A stretch of 64,000 nucleotides of DNA, from the NCBI GenBank assembly GCA_002713145.1, contig PAVS01000013.1, positions 1-64,000 on the forward strand. The letters run 5' to 3'. This stretch comes from Halobacteriovoraceae bacterium. GTDB lineage: Bacteria > Bdellovibrionota > Bacteriovoracia > Bacteriovoracales > Bacteriovoracaceae. Positions 43,865-51,702 of this stretch are shown in pieces. The translations under genes were made by a program, and so were the position numbers. Each line of letters starts with the position of its first letter. Positions within the stretch are counted from its first letter, which is position 1. The notes under the pieces were generated by a model that did not search any database, was not told the origin of the DNA, and saw only the letters and a list, made by a program, of their open reading frames with translations.

Positions 43865-44249
43865 CACCCGTTTTATTTATCAAGAGATAACCGATATATC
43901 AGAAGCTATAAGAGCGAGCTTTGACGTTTATGAGTTTTTAAAAGAACTCGTTTATTGCAGACCCGTGGATGAACTGGTCACTGTCTATGGTGATCAAACA
44001 AAGCTTTGGGCCGGACATGAAATAACCGGACGAGAAGAAAATATCTATCATCACGAGCAATTTAAAGTGAATGATTTCTCTGCAGAGAAATTCGTCGTGG
44101 AAAACATTCCCTTTGAAACTTACCAAGATTTAGCACAAAAAATACTAGGTCAGCTTAAAGATGAAAATTGGCAGTGGTTTCGCATTAAATTTTCTCAAAC
44201 TGAGCTTGGGAGTGCTGAAGTTTACTTCTTTAATAACCGCGAAAAATAA
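43857..44249 (+). CDS. Small hypothetical protein
   Basis: 130 residues from the ATG at 43857; a GTG two codons earlier is possible. Mixed alpha/beta with RFIYQEITDISEAIRASFD, WAGHEITGREENIYHH and a final WFRIKFSQTELGSAEVYF. The size and the last strands could fit a FolB-like tunnelling fold, but I cannot support that. It is coupled to the plsB-like gene by an 8-base overlap and ends tail to tail, 28 bases inside the methyltransferase gene on the other strand. Confidence 0.6.
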   Translation: MINTRFIYQEITDISEAIRASFDVYEFLKELVYCRPVDELVTVYGDQTKLWAGHEITGREENIYHHEQFKVNDFSAEKFVVENIPFETYQDLAQKILGQLKDENWQWFRIKFSQTELGSAEVYFFNNREK

Positions 44250-45085
44250 ATAGGTCCATGCTCGGATTGATCGGGAAGAATCTGCATTCCAAATTCTGTT
44301 TTTTCAACACTGGCGTGATGGATGGTAGGCCTATCAAGAACCACGGCATGACCTTTTTTGTTCAATAATTTTTTTATCACTTCATCATTTTCTTGAGGAG
44401 AAATGCTGCAGGTTGAGTAAACAATATGCCCTCCAGATTTACAGGCGAGAAGGGCAGAGCATAGCAAAGAGTACTGATTAGCAGCGAGCCTTTTAGTTCT
44501 CTTTGGACTCCATTTCTCTAATTCTTTGGGGTTATGGAGAAGATGTCTCTCTCCCGAACAAGGGGCATCGACTAAAATTTTATCAAATGTATCGGGATGG
44601 ATGAGGCCATAACGTGAACCATCTTTACCTTTGATAAAAATTCTCTCTCTTTGATCTTCTGGTATATATTCTCGAATAACATTTTTTAATTTTTGCCTTC
44701 TGGCTGCAGACAGTTCATTACACCAAAGTTGACCTTGGTTTAAATGTTCAAAAAGAATTAAGGATTTCCCACCTGGAGCAGCACACATATCAAGGACAAA
44801 ATCTGCAGGGCCAACTTCTAATGATTGAGCACATATTATGGAAGCCAAATCCATAACATAATACTTCTTAAGTCCGTCACTTAACTCTTGAACCATTTGG
44901 TTCTTCTCAGAGGTATAAAAAGGAAAATCTGTCGTCTTCTGAGTTGTTTTAGCTGGTTGACTCACAAAACCATTGGGACGAATAACTTGTTTTGAAGGGT
45001 TTTTGAGGGCGGTACTTAGCTGTGCCCACCGCTCACCATAAACTTCACTAAAATATTGCTCAAAATTAATTTTTTCTTTTTTCAT
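44222..45085 (-). CDS. RsmB/NSUN-family RNA (cytosine-5)-methyltransferase
   Basis: 287 residues. The SAM-binding site is VLDMCAAPGGKSLIL. Both catalytic cysteines are present: LVDAPCSGERHL (motif IV) and VYSTCSISPQEND (motif VI). FDKILVDAPCSGE is diagnostic. There is no N-terminal NusB-like domain, so it is not a full RsmB; it resembles the compact NOP2/NSUN forms. It methylates C5 of cytosine in rRNA or tRNA; the site is unknown. AAGG lies 4 bases before the ATG. Confidence 0.9.
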   Translation of the reverse strand: MKKEKINFEQYFSEVYGERWAQLSTALKNPSKQVIRPNGFVSQPAKTTQKTTDFPFYTSEKNQMVQELSDGLKKYYVMDLASIICAQSLEVGPADFVLDMCAAPGGKSLILFEHLNQGQLWCNELSAARRQKLKNVIREYIPEDQRERIFIKGKDGSRYGLIHPDTFDKILVDAPCSGERHLLHNPKELEKWSPKRTKRLAANQYSLLCSALLACKSGGHIVYSTCSISPQENDEVIKKLLNKKGHAVVLDRPTIHHASVEKTEFGMQILPDQSEHGPIYFSRLLKK

Positions 45086-45136
45086 AATGCCTTGCGAAAG
45101 TAGAATGAACGCTTTTTAGCAATTTTAGTTGGAAAT

Positions 45137-45165
45137 TTCAAACTCATGATGTTATTTATTATAAT
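45137..45165 (+). promoter_or_regulatory. Promoter of infC-rpmI-rplT
   Basis: TTCAAA (45137-45142), 17-base spacer, TATAAT (45160-45165). A short leader of about 20 bases with GGAGG follows. The leader is too short for the L20-binding structure found ahead of some infC operons. Confidence 0.6.
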
Positions 45166-45192
45166 TATTTAAAATCACTACGGAGGTATACC

Positions 45193-45747
45193 ATATCCAA
45201 TCATAGAGGCGGCGGATCGAGAAATAAAGGACCAAGGGTCAACGAAGCAATTACAGCTGGGGAAGTGAGACTTATTAGCGACTCTGGTGATCAGTATGGA
45301 GTCGTATCGATTTCAAAGGCCAAGGATATTTCAAATGAGCAAGGTCTAGACTTGGTTGAGGTTTCTCCCAATGCTAAACCTCCAGTAGTTAAGCTAATTG
45401 ATTATGGTAAATTCAAATATCAGCAGCAGAAAAAAGCGGCTGAAGCTAAAAAGAAACAAGTTACTATTACGGTAAAAGAAGTAAAATTCAGACCTGCTAT
45501 AGATACACATGACCTAAATGTTAAATTAAAAAATGTTTATCGCTTCTTAGAAGGTGGGGATAAAGTCAAAATGCTGATGCAATTTCGTGGACGTGAAATG
45601 GCCCACAAAGAAATTGGACTTGATAAATTCAAAGAAATTATCAATGGTGTTGTTGAAGAGACAGGTGCTGTGGTTGAATCTCCCATGAAAATGATGGGAA
45701 ATAGAGCGATTGCGATGTTATCGCCGGATAAAAAAACTAAAAAATAG
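45193..45747 (+). CDS. infC: Translation initiation factor IF-3 (non-canonical AUA start)
   Basis: 184 residues from an ATA at 45193. The first conventional start in frame (GTG at 45265) would remove 24 residues that belong to the conserved IF-3 N-terminus: RGGGSRNKGPRVNEAITAGE matches the usual R-N-x-x-G-P-R-V-N-E-x-I pattern. GGAGG lies 6 bases before the ATA, and no ATG, GTG or TTG fits. Later motifs include VRLISDSGDQYGVVS, LVEVSPNAKPPVVKLIDYGKFKY, and KEVKFRPAIDTHDL. IF-3 rejects starts other than AUG/GUG/UUG, so a rare start gives autoregulation, as with AUU in E. coli infC. Confidence 0.92.
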   Translation: MSNHRGGGSRNKGPRVNEAITAGEVRLISDSGDQYGVVSISKAKDISNEQGLDLVEVSPNAKPPVVKLIDYGKFKYQQQKKAAEAKKKQVTITVKEVKFRPAIDTHDLNVKLKNVYRFLEGGDKVKMLMQFRGREMAHKEIGLDKFKEIINGVVEETGAVVESPMKMMGNRAIAMLSPDKKTKK

Positions 45748-45854
45748 TTCGCCAATACCTAAAAATCATTAAAAATCCCTTTGCCAAACGCAATAATAAT
45801 GATAGTTATTACTCTCAAAAAAATGAATTGTTTTATATATATGAGGAGATAGTC

Positions 45855-46064
45855 ATGCCAAAGATGAAGTCTAGAAGAGCGATTGCGGCAAGAATTAGAG
45901 TTACAGCTTCAGGAAAAGTAAAAATTAAGAAGGCTAACTTAAGACATATTCTTACTAAAAAATCACAGAAGAATAAAAGAAATGCACGTAAAGCTGGGTA
46001 CTTAACGTCAACAGATGCTAAGAACATGCTTGAAGCTGCACCATACGCTAAAAAGTATAATTAA
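45855..46064 (+). CDS. rpmI: 50S ribosomal protein bL35
   Basis: 69 residues from the ATG at 45855, with GAGGAG 6 bases upstream. A reading frame from 45828 adds non-homologous residues. Pattern MPKMKSRRAIAARIRVTASGK, then HILTKKSQKNKRNARKAGYL, is typical of L35. The gene order infC-rpmI-rplT is widely conserved. Confidence 0.96.
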   Translation: MPKMKSRRAIAARIRVTASGKVKIKKANLRHILTKKSQKNKRNARKAGYLTSTDAKNMLEAAPYAKKYN

Positions 46065-46130
46065 TAATATTTGTAACATTTAGGGCAAAGCGAATACTTA
46101 TTCCCCCTAAGGTTCATTCAGGAGATTACA

Positions 46131-46475
46131 ATGGCAAGAGTAAAAAGAGGCTTTAAAGCCAGAAGAAGAAGAAATAAAATTTTAAAATTGGCCAAAGGCT
46201 TTCACTTTGACCGTAGAAGAAAGTATAAAATCACTCACGAAACAGTGGTTCGTGCTCTACATAACATGTATAAGGGAAGAAGAATTCTCAAAAGAGATAT
46301 GAGAAGACTTTGGATCACAAGAATCAGTGCTGGTGCACGTGAGATGGGTGGATCTTACTCTACTTTAATGCATGGACTTAAGAAAAATAAGATCGAATTA
46401 AACCGTAAAATGTTATCTGAAATTGCAGCTCGTGACTTTGAAGGTTTTAAAGCGATTTTTAATTCAGCTAAATAA
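46131..46475 (+). CDS. rplT: 50S ribosomal protein bL20
   Basis: 114 residues with VKRGFKARRRRNKILKLAKG at the N-terminus, then RDMRRLWITRISAGAREMG and SYSTLMHGLKKNKIELNRKM. It binds 23S rRNA early in 50S assembly and represses its own operon in some bacteria. AGGAG precedes the ATG. Confidence 0.97.
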   Translation: MARVKRGFKARRRRNKILKLAKGFHFDRRRKYKITHETVVRALHNMYKGRRILKRDMRRLWITRISAGAREMGGSYSTLMHGLKKNKIELNRKMLSEIAARDFEGFKAIFNSAK

Positions 46476-46516
46476 ATCAAGTTTAAATTAAGTATAATTA
46501 AGGCTAAATTTGCTAT

Positions 46517-46555
46517 AAACTCCTGTTTTTTTTGTAAAAACGGGAGTTTTTTTTT
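46517..46555 (+). terminator. Intrinsic terminator of the infC-rpmI-rplT operon
   Basis: ACTCCTGTTTTT pairs with AAAAACGGGAGT around a short loop, followed by a run of nine T. Confidence 0.9.
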
Positions 46556-46629
46556 GCCTCGGGTGCGGTTCTTTGTTAACCTAATAATAAGAACTTAGAA
46601 CATTTGATGTCTAATCATGGAGGATTTGA

Positions 46630-47016
46630 ATGAGCATCACTAAAGCAGATATTGTCGAGAGAGTATACAAGGAAGCTGGTTTTTCTAAAAAAGAAGCAGC
46701 AGATTTAGTGGATTTAGTATTCAAAGTCATTAAGGATACATTGGCCCGTGGAGAGAAAGTCAAGATTTCTGGATTCGGAAACTTTCATCTTAAGGATAAA
46801 GACGATAGAGTAGGAAGAAATCCTCAGACTGGCGAAGCCATGATGATTTCAGCTAGACGTGTCCTTACTTTCAAACCTTCCCAAATTTTAAAAGAAGACA
46901 TCACTGAGAGATACCGTCATCGTATTGATGATAAAGGTAAAGAAGATACTTCTATCCCTCCTAAAGAAGGTAAACCTAGGGCCTTAAGCTCATTTCTAAA
47001 CGACGAAAACGAATAA
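46630..47016 (+). CDS. ihfA: Integration host factor alpha-like DNA-binding protein with C-terminal tail
   Basis: 128 residues. The first 95 are the HU/IHF fold: ITKADIVERVYKEAGFSKKEA, KISGFGNFHLKDKDDRVGRNPQTGEAM (cut) and ARRVLTFKPSQILKE. Arg/Pro of the beta-arm (GRNPQTG) are kept. The last 30 or so residues (DDKGKEDTSIPPKEGKPRAL) are an added charged tail. IHF bends DNA at specific sites. The MerR-type gene follows 8 bases later, as in many bacteria. GGAGG lies upstream of the ATG. Confidence 0.88.
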   Translation: MSITKADIVERVYKEAGFSKKEAADLVDLVFKVIKDTLARGEKVKISGFGNFHLKDKDDRVGRNPQTGEAMMISARRVLTFKPSQILKEDITERYRHRIDDKGKEDTSIPPKEGKPRALSSFLNDENE

Positions 47017-47024
47017 GGATTGAT

Positions 47025-47591
47025 ATGGATTTTGAAAACCTGCCTCAAAAATCCCAATATAAATTCAAAGAGATTACTTCACTGACGGGAGTAAAACCTT
47101 ATGTTCTAAGATTCTGGGAAACTGAATTTAATCATATAAAGCCCAAGACAGATGAGAATGGACAAAAGCTCTACTCTCAAAATGATTTAGAATTTATCAA
47201 ACGTATTAAGCACCTTTTATTTCAAGATAAGCTCTCCATTCCTAAGGCCAAGGCCATGTTGGATGAGGAGCTCAATCAATGTATGAATGAAGAAAATATC
47301 ACTCAACAAATTGTAGATGAACCTGTGGTTTCTGCAGCTGTATCGACCGGTCCTAAACCTTATACAGGGGTTGAGATGCGTGAAGCTATCAATAGCATGA
47401 TTATGCTCCAAAGTGGAGATGTGGAGAAGTACAAAGCTGACCTGGCACGAGATCTAGAAGAGCAAAAAAAATTAATCAAGGCCAGACAATTTGATGATGG
47501 AGATCTTTTGCGTTTAGTTAAGGCCAAGAAGAAACTCAACTCCGTTCTCGATCGTATTGATAATATTATCGCTGAAAAAGGTTGGGCTTAA
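47025..47591 (+). CDS. MerR-family transcription regulator
   Basis: 188 residues. The N-terminal winged helix reads YKFKEITSLTGVKPYVLRFWETEF, then QKLYSQNDLEFIKRIKHLLFQDKLSIPKAKAML. There are no effector Cys residues, and a coiled-coil C-terminus (LARDLEEQKKLIKARQFDDG). This short MerR type is common right after ihfA. The ligand, if any, is unknown. It overlaps the convergent polyprenyl synthase gene by 4 bases. Confidence 0.92.
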   Translation: MDFENLPQKSQYKFKEITSLTGVKPYVLRFWETEFNHIKPKTDENGQKLYSQNDLEFIKRIKHLLFQDKLSIPKAKAMLDEELNQCMNEENITQQIVDEPVVSAAVSTGPKPYTGVEMREAINSMIMLQSGDVEKYKADLARDLEEQKKLIKARQFDDGDLLRLVKAKKKLNSVLDRIDNIIAEKGWA

Positions 47592-48490
47592 GCTTTTATA
47601 GTTAAGGCTTCGATGACACTTTTAATTGAATGACCGATCCTTTCTTCGATTTCGCCTTGTTGATTCTCTAAGTGAGTCAATATTTTTTGAAAGTATTCAT
47701 CTATATATTTAAGAGTCGTAGCCAATTGATTCCTCTCACCAATATTTTTTACAGTTTGAATATGAAAAATAAGTTGTTGAGTTACAGTATTAAAATCAAA
47801 TTTTAGAAAAGGATTAATCTCTTTTTCATGTTCAGATACTTCTTCAGAAAGCTCACAGAGATCATCTAAGAGTTGAAAGCAAATCCCAAGCGATAAACCT
47901 AGTTCATCACAGGTTTGAAGAGAAAGGGGTTTCTCACAGAGATAATTAGCACCTCTAAAGGCCAGTTGAATAAGCCTTGCGGTTTTGAGTTCATGGACTC
48001 GTAGGACAGCTTTAAAACTCTCAATATTATGATTAAGATCCAGGGCTTGACCCAAGATAAGTCCCTTAGGGCCCATGAATTGAGCATAGTCTTTTAAAAT
48101 ATGAGGCAGGTGAGGTGAATCAATCTCGGCTAAAAGCTGGTAAGACAGATTTAAGAGTCCATCTCCTGCGAGTATCGCTTTCCACTCATTAAATTTTTTA
48201 TGGCTTGAAAGTCTTCCTCGCCGGTAATCATCATCATCCATAGCAGGCAAATCATCGTGGATGAGAGTGTAGGTGTGATGAAGTTCAAGAGAGCAGGCAA
48301 AGCTTTGATGATTTTCTGTCACTTCATCTAAGTCATTTGCAAGAGAATAGACTAAAAGTGGTCTAAAGAGCTTTCCTGTGGGGAGGACACTATAACGAAT
48401 AACTTCCCCCAGTATTTCGCTAGGGAGGTGGTCATCGAGAATTTGTTCGATATGAGTAGTGATCTCATAACGCCAATTTGAAAAATCCAT
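47588..48490 (-). CDS. ispA: Short-chain polyprenyl diphosphate synthase (IspA-like)
   Basis: 300 residues. First Asp-rich motif HDDLPAMDDDDYRRGR with its insertion (FPP-synthase type), second LLDDLCE. Also LELHHTYTLIHDDLPAMD, GKLFRPLLVYSLA and LILGQALDL. It makes farnesyl or geranylgeranyl diphosphate from IPP and DMAPP. The ATG is 3 bases after the gspN stop with no ribosome site, so it depends on the secretion operon for translation and probably transcription. Confidence 0.9.
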   Translation of the reverse strand: MDFSNWRYEITTHIEQILDDHLPSEILGEVIRYSVLPTGKLFRPLLVYSLANDLDEVTENHQSFACSLELHHTYTLIHDDLPAMDDDDYRRGRLSSHKKFNEWKAILAGDGLLNLSYQLLAEIDSPHLPHILKDYAQFMGPKGLILGQALDLNHNIESFKAVLRVHELKTARLIQLAFRGANYLCEKPLSLQTCDELGLSLGICFQLLDDLCELSEEVSEHEKEINPFLKFDFNTVTQQLIFHIQTVKNIGERNQLATTLKYIDEYFQKILTHLENQQGEIEERIGHSIKSVIEALTIKA

Positions 48491-48493
48491 GGT

Positions 48494-49426
48494 TTATCTA
48501 TTTGAGCTTATATTAGGGAAGCTTAGTGCTCCCGTTATTTGAATTTGATAGAAATTGTCTTTCTTGTCAAATTGCTGCATATAGTTTTTGAGTAAAAACA
48601 TACTCGGATCGTTAATAAAGCTATCAGCGAAAGCGATTTCCCCACCAAGATTGAGAGAAGAAGAAGCGATATTTCTGGTGTTAAGATTAATCACTCCACT
48701 AAACTCGCTGCGGATAGGGGATTTCTCATCACCGATCACAAGCTTTTTTACATTGAGCTTTTTTCCATTTTCAGAGTTAGCCGTGAGCAGAAGATTTTTT
48801 AAAGGCATTTCCTGTAAAGCAAATCCATTAATATTTTGGGCCGGAAGCACCAGGGAGTTTGATTGTAAGTTAATATTGAGCTCACTTAAATTAAAGTTTT
48901 CAAGCTCTAGCAGTAAATCTGTTTTCACCACCCCATTAAGCGAAACTTGGGGGATAAAATCTGAAAATTTACCCAGATCAATATCGTTTTCTTTAATCAA
49001 TAATTTAAGTGTTTTGAAGCTAAAGTCACTGGCCAGTATAAAGCCAAGGGGGTTGTCACGAAAAGCTGTTTCAACCTTAAATTGTGGGCCTAGGGGAGAA
49101 AAGCTTGGACCTCTAAAATAAACTTGAAGATCTTTAAGTCCAATCGATTGGTTATTACGAGCCCCTAAACATTCACTTGGGATATTGATATTTTGAAAAT
49201 TGAGGTGAGGCAGCGGGAAGAAGTTAAACTCATAATTCGAAATACCAATCTGGCAGCGTCCAAAGTTGAGACTGCCATAAATGGCATTATCTATTGTTTT
49301 TGCCACAGGAATTTTCGTTAAAAGAAGTAGGACGAAAAAACAAAATAGAAAAAGGATCCAACGAAACTTCCTGATGAAAGTCATTTCATAGTTAATTTCT
49401 GGGGTTGTTGTATTCTCGTCACTCAT
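48494..49426 (-). CDS. gspN: Type II secretion system protein GspN
   Basis: 310 residues: one N-terminal membrane helix (WILFLFCFFVLLLLTKIP) and a periplasmic beta-rich domain (residues about 50-310) with repeated FNFFPLPHLNFQNINIP, LKDLQVYF, LNGVVKTDLLLELENFNLSELNINL (cut). This AsmA-like architecture is that of the GspN family. It is the last secretion gene of the unit, 5 bases after gspM. The exact role of GspN is unclear. Confidence 0.85.
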   Translation of the reverse strand: MSDENTTTPEINYEMTFIRKFRWILFLFCFFVLLLLTKIPVAKTIDNAIYGSLNFGRCQIGISNYEFNFFPLPHLNFQNINIPSECLGARNNQSIGLKDLQVYFRGPSFSPLGPQFKVETAFRDNPLGFILASDFSFKTLKLLIKENDIDLGKFSDFIPQVSLNGVVKTDLLLELENFNLSELNINLQSNSLVLPAQNINGFALQEMPLKNLLLTANSENGKKLNVKKLVIGDEKSPIRSEFSGVINLNTRNIASSSLNLGGEIAFADSFINDPSMFLLKNYMQQFDKKDNFYQIQITGALSFPNISSNR

Positions 49427-49431
49427 TTTAT

Positions 49432-50046
49432 TTATTCAACTTGATTTTTACTGTAATGAGAGAAGGTGAACGTTCCTTCTAAAAAATTTGATTCAGCATT
49501 TTTCGTTATAGTAATATTATCGACTCTTAATTTACTTTGATTGTTTAAATTCTTAAGGAAAGTAAAAAAATCTTTGTTTGATAAGTCATTAAATTTAACA
49601 TCTGCCACAACAACTCTGTAGCCTTTATCTTCACTCATATTAAAGCTTTGAACACTGATCTTAGTGGGGTCAATAGCCGATCTGGAAGCGGCTCTGGAAA
49701 GAGTTGCATTCATTGAATTTCTGGTGTCGATACCCGGTCCAAATAAGCTATTCGCTTTGGTGCCAATGGTTTGATTTTTTTCTACAATTCTCATACCTGT
49801 CGATATCAACTCTTCAGTTGTATTTAATGAGGATTGAAGAGAAGAGTGAATAAGAAAAGTTACAAGTAAGATTGCGAGAGGCAATGCGAAGACGACGATG
49901 GTGAGGGCCGTCTTGATGAGAGTTTGTTGTTGCTCCTCTAAATTGCTCAGGTCTTCGAGTTGAGTTTGATACCAAGGAGTTTCTTTAAATTGCTCAATTT
50001 TGGCAAAGAGAAAGTCATCAACTGGTTTCATAATCTTCAACGCCAT
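49432..50046 (-). CDS. gspM: Type II secretion GspM-like protein
   Basis: 204 residues. Short cytoplasmic N-terminus, one membrane helix (LIKTALTIVVFALPLAILLVTF cut) and a periplasmic domain with coiled-coil start and ferredoxin-like C-terminus. It forms the inner membrane platform with GspL. It overlaps gspL by 1 base. Sequence identity in this family is low; position and topology carry the call. Confidence 0.82.
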   Translation of the reverse strand: MALKIMKPVDDFLFAKIEQFKETPWYQTQLEDLSNLEEQQQTLIKTALTIVVFALPLAILLVTFLIHSSLQSSLNTTEELISTGMRIVEKNQTIGTKANSLFGPGIDTRNSMNATLSRAASRSAIDPTKISVQSFNMSEDKGYRVVVADVKFNDLSNKDFFTFLKNLNNQSKLRVDNITITKNAESNFLEGTFTFSHYSKNQVE

Positions 50047-51659
50047 TAGTCTACCTCCCCATTGATGGTAAGGGTGTTCGCATCTGGATTGACTCTACTT
50101 GATAGGGCGTAACTTGAGGATTGTTCCAGTTGATTGGCCAGGGTTTCAAGGTTGGCAGCAGAGTCGCCCTTAAGGACGAGGGTGAATTTTTCCCCTAGAC
50201 TTGATTGGTATTCAAGGATTTCTACATCTTTACCAGCAAGTTTACTGGCAATCTCATTAAGGGGGAGCATAGCATTTTTATCTAATGAAGATTGTATGAG
50301 TTTTACTTCTTCTTCAATCAGATTTTCTTGTTTTTTGAGTTTGCTTAAAATGCGATCGGGATATACTTTGACCATACGAATTTCACGAGGAGGCATGGCA
50401 AAAATCCTCTCACCACGTCGGTCAGTTTTCTTAAGCACTTGTGTTTGAGCATAGCGACTAGCTTGATCAATTTTAGAATTAATAATCACGGAATCAATGA
50501 TAAAATAAAGGCTAAGCAAGAGACAAACAATGGCGAGTCGAACAGCTCTAAAAGCAATACTCTCAAGTGGGAGAATATTATTACCTAAAAAGGCATATTC
50601 ACCTTTTAAAAAATTCACAAGAGTCTGTTTTTGATTTAATCCTTGGGCCAAAAGGCTGGCATAAGAAAACTTATTTCTAATTTTTTGATCTGAGTCTACT
50701 TTTTTATCATTACAAGTCTTAAACGGATTAAAGAATTCCACCGGCGATTCTAATTCTGAACTTAAATATGTCTGAAAATTATTTAGATTAGATGTTCCCC
50801 CGCAAATATAATATTTTGAAACAGGATTACCGTTTTTAACTCTAAAACCAATTTCCCATCTTCTAATTTCATGTAAAAGTGGTTGAAGAGTATTATGCAT
50901 AAGAACAGCAAACTCTCTTTGATTATCGTTCACTTCTTTTAATTGTTCCTCGGTGAGGACATAACCGTTTTGATGTTTGTATATCGTAGCTTCGTCCTGA
51001 CTTATATTATAAGTCGCAGCAATTTCTTCAGTGATGATCCGACCAGCGACATATGAGTGATGGTTGGACACCAGTTGACCATCTTTAAAAAAGAACCCTC
51101 TGGTTGCTTCATGTCCAAACTCTAAAATACAAATTGTGTCTTCAAAGTTTGGAGATAAACGCTTGAGGTAGGATCTATAAAGGGGAGCGTCATAAGTCAG
51201 TAAATTAGGCTGAATATTGTGCTCTTTAAACTTATGATGAAATTCATTAAAATGTTCTTTACGAATAATTCCGGTGATAGATTCAATCTCATTCCCAACC
51301 GCTTCCATAGAATCAACAAAATGACATTCTGAAAGAGGATAAGGGAGATCTTCTTCAATCTGAAAAGGCAACATAAGGGCTGCCTTCTTCTTATTTTTTA
51401 CAGGAAGGGTGATCATTCTGGTAGAGATAATCTCTGAATTCATATTGAGGATGAGTTGGTAATCTTGTCTTTGTTGATGTAAATATTCAACCAGGGCATT
51501 AAATTGTATCGTCCATAAAGCCTCGAGATGATTGTCCAATTTTTCAGGGATATCGAGGACCAGCTCTTCAATTTGTTTAATTGTTATAGCTTTTTTATCG
51601 AGCTTAAACTGAATAATTTTGAGGGAATAACTTCCAAAATCCACTGCAATATTTATCAT
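50046..51659 (-). CDS. gspL: Type II secretion GspL/PilM-like protein
   Basis: 537 residues, longer than most GspL (about 400). The N-terminal actin-like cytoplasmic part (1-360) begins INIAVDFGSYSLKIIQFKL and has ICILEFGHEATRGFFF and YYICGGTSNLNNF. A membrane helix (AVRLAIVCLLLSLYFIIDSVI) and a periplasmic ferredoxin-like domain follow. It links GspE to GspM. The ATPase-like fold resembles PilM. Confidence 0.88.
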   Translation of the reverse strand: MINIAVDFGSYSLKIIQFKLDKKAITIKQIEELVLDIPEKLDNHLEALWTIQFNALVEYLHQQRQDYQLILNMNSEIISTRMITLPVKNKKKAALMLPFQIEEDLPYPLSECHFVDSMEAVGNEIESITGIIRKEHFNEFHHKFKEHNIQPNLLTYDAPLYRSYLKRLSPNFEDTICILEFGHEATRGFFFKDGQLVSNHHSYVAGRIITEEIAATYNISQDEATIYKHQNGYVLTEEQLKEVNDNQREFAVLMHNTLQPLLHEIRRWEIGFRVKNGNPVSKYYICGGTSNLNNFQTYLSSELESPVEFFNPFKTCNDKKVDSDQKIRNKFSYASLLAQGLNQKQTLVNFLKGEYAFLGNNILPLESIAFRAVRLAIVCLLLSLYFIIDSVIINSKIDQASRYAQTQVLKKTDRRGERIFAMPPREIRMVKVYPDRILSKLKKQENLIEEEVKLIQSSLDKNAMLPLNEIASKLAGKDVEILEYQSSLGEKFTLVLKGDSAANLETLANQLEQSSSYALSSRVNPDANTLTINGEVD

Positions 51660-51702
51660 AGTATTAGTGTAGTTTATGCCATGCGCTTATTAAAGCAAAA
51701 TT

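Noticed and set aside
45265-45267. GTG as infC start
   Set aside because: It would remove the conserved GPRVNE block. A GGAGG site sits before the upstream ATA instead.
48588-49121. Plus-strand reading frame of 177 residues inside gspN
   Set aside because: Ser/Leu/Arg-rich shadow of gspN with no ribosome site; gspN fits the operon and topology.
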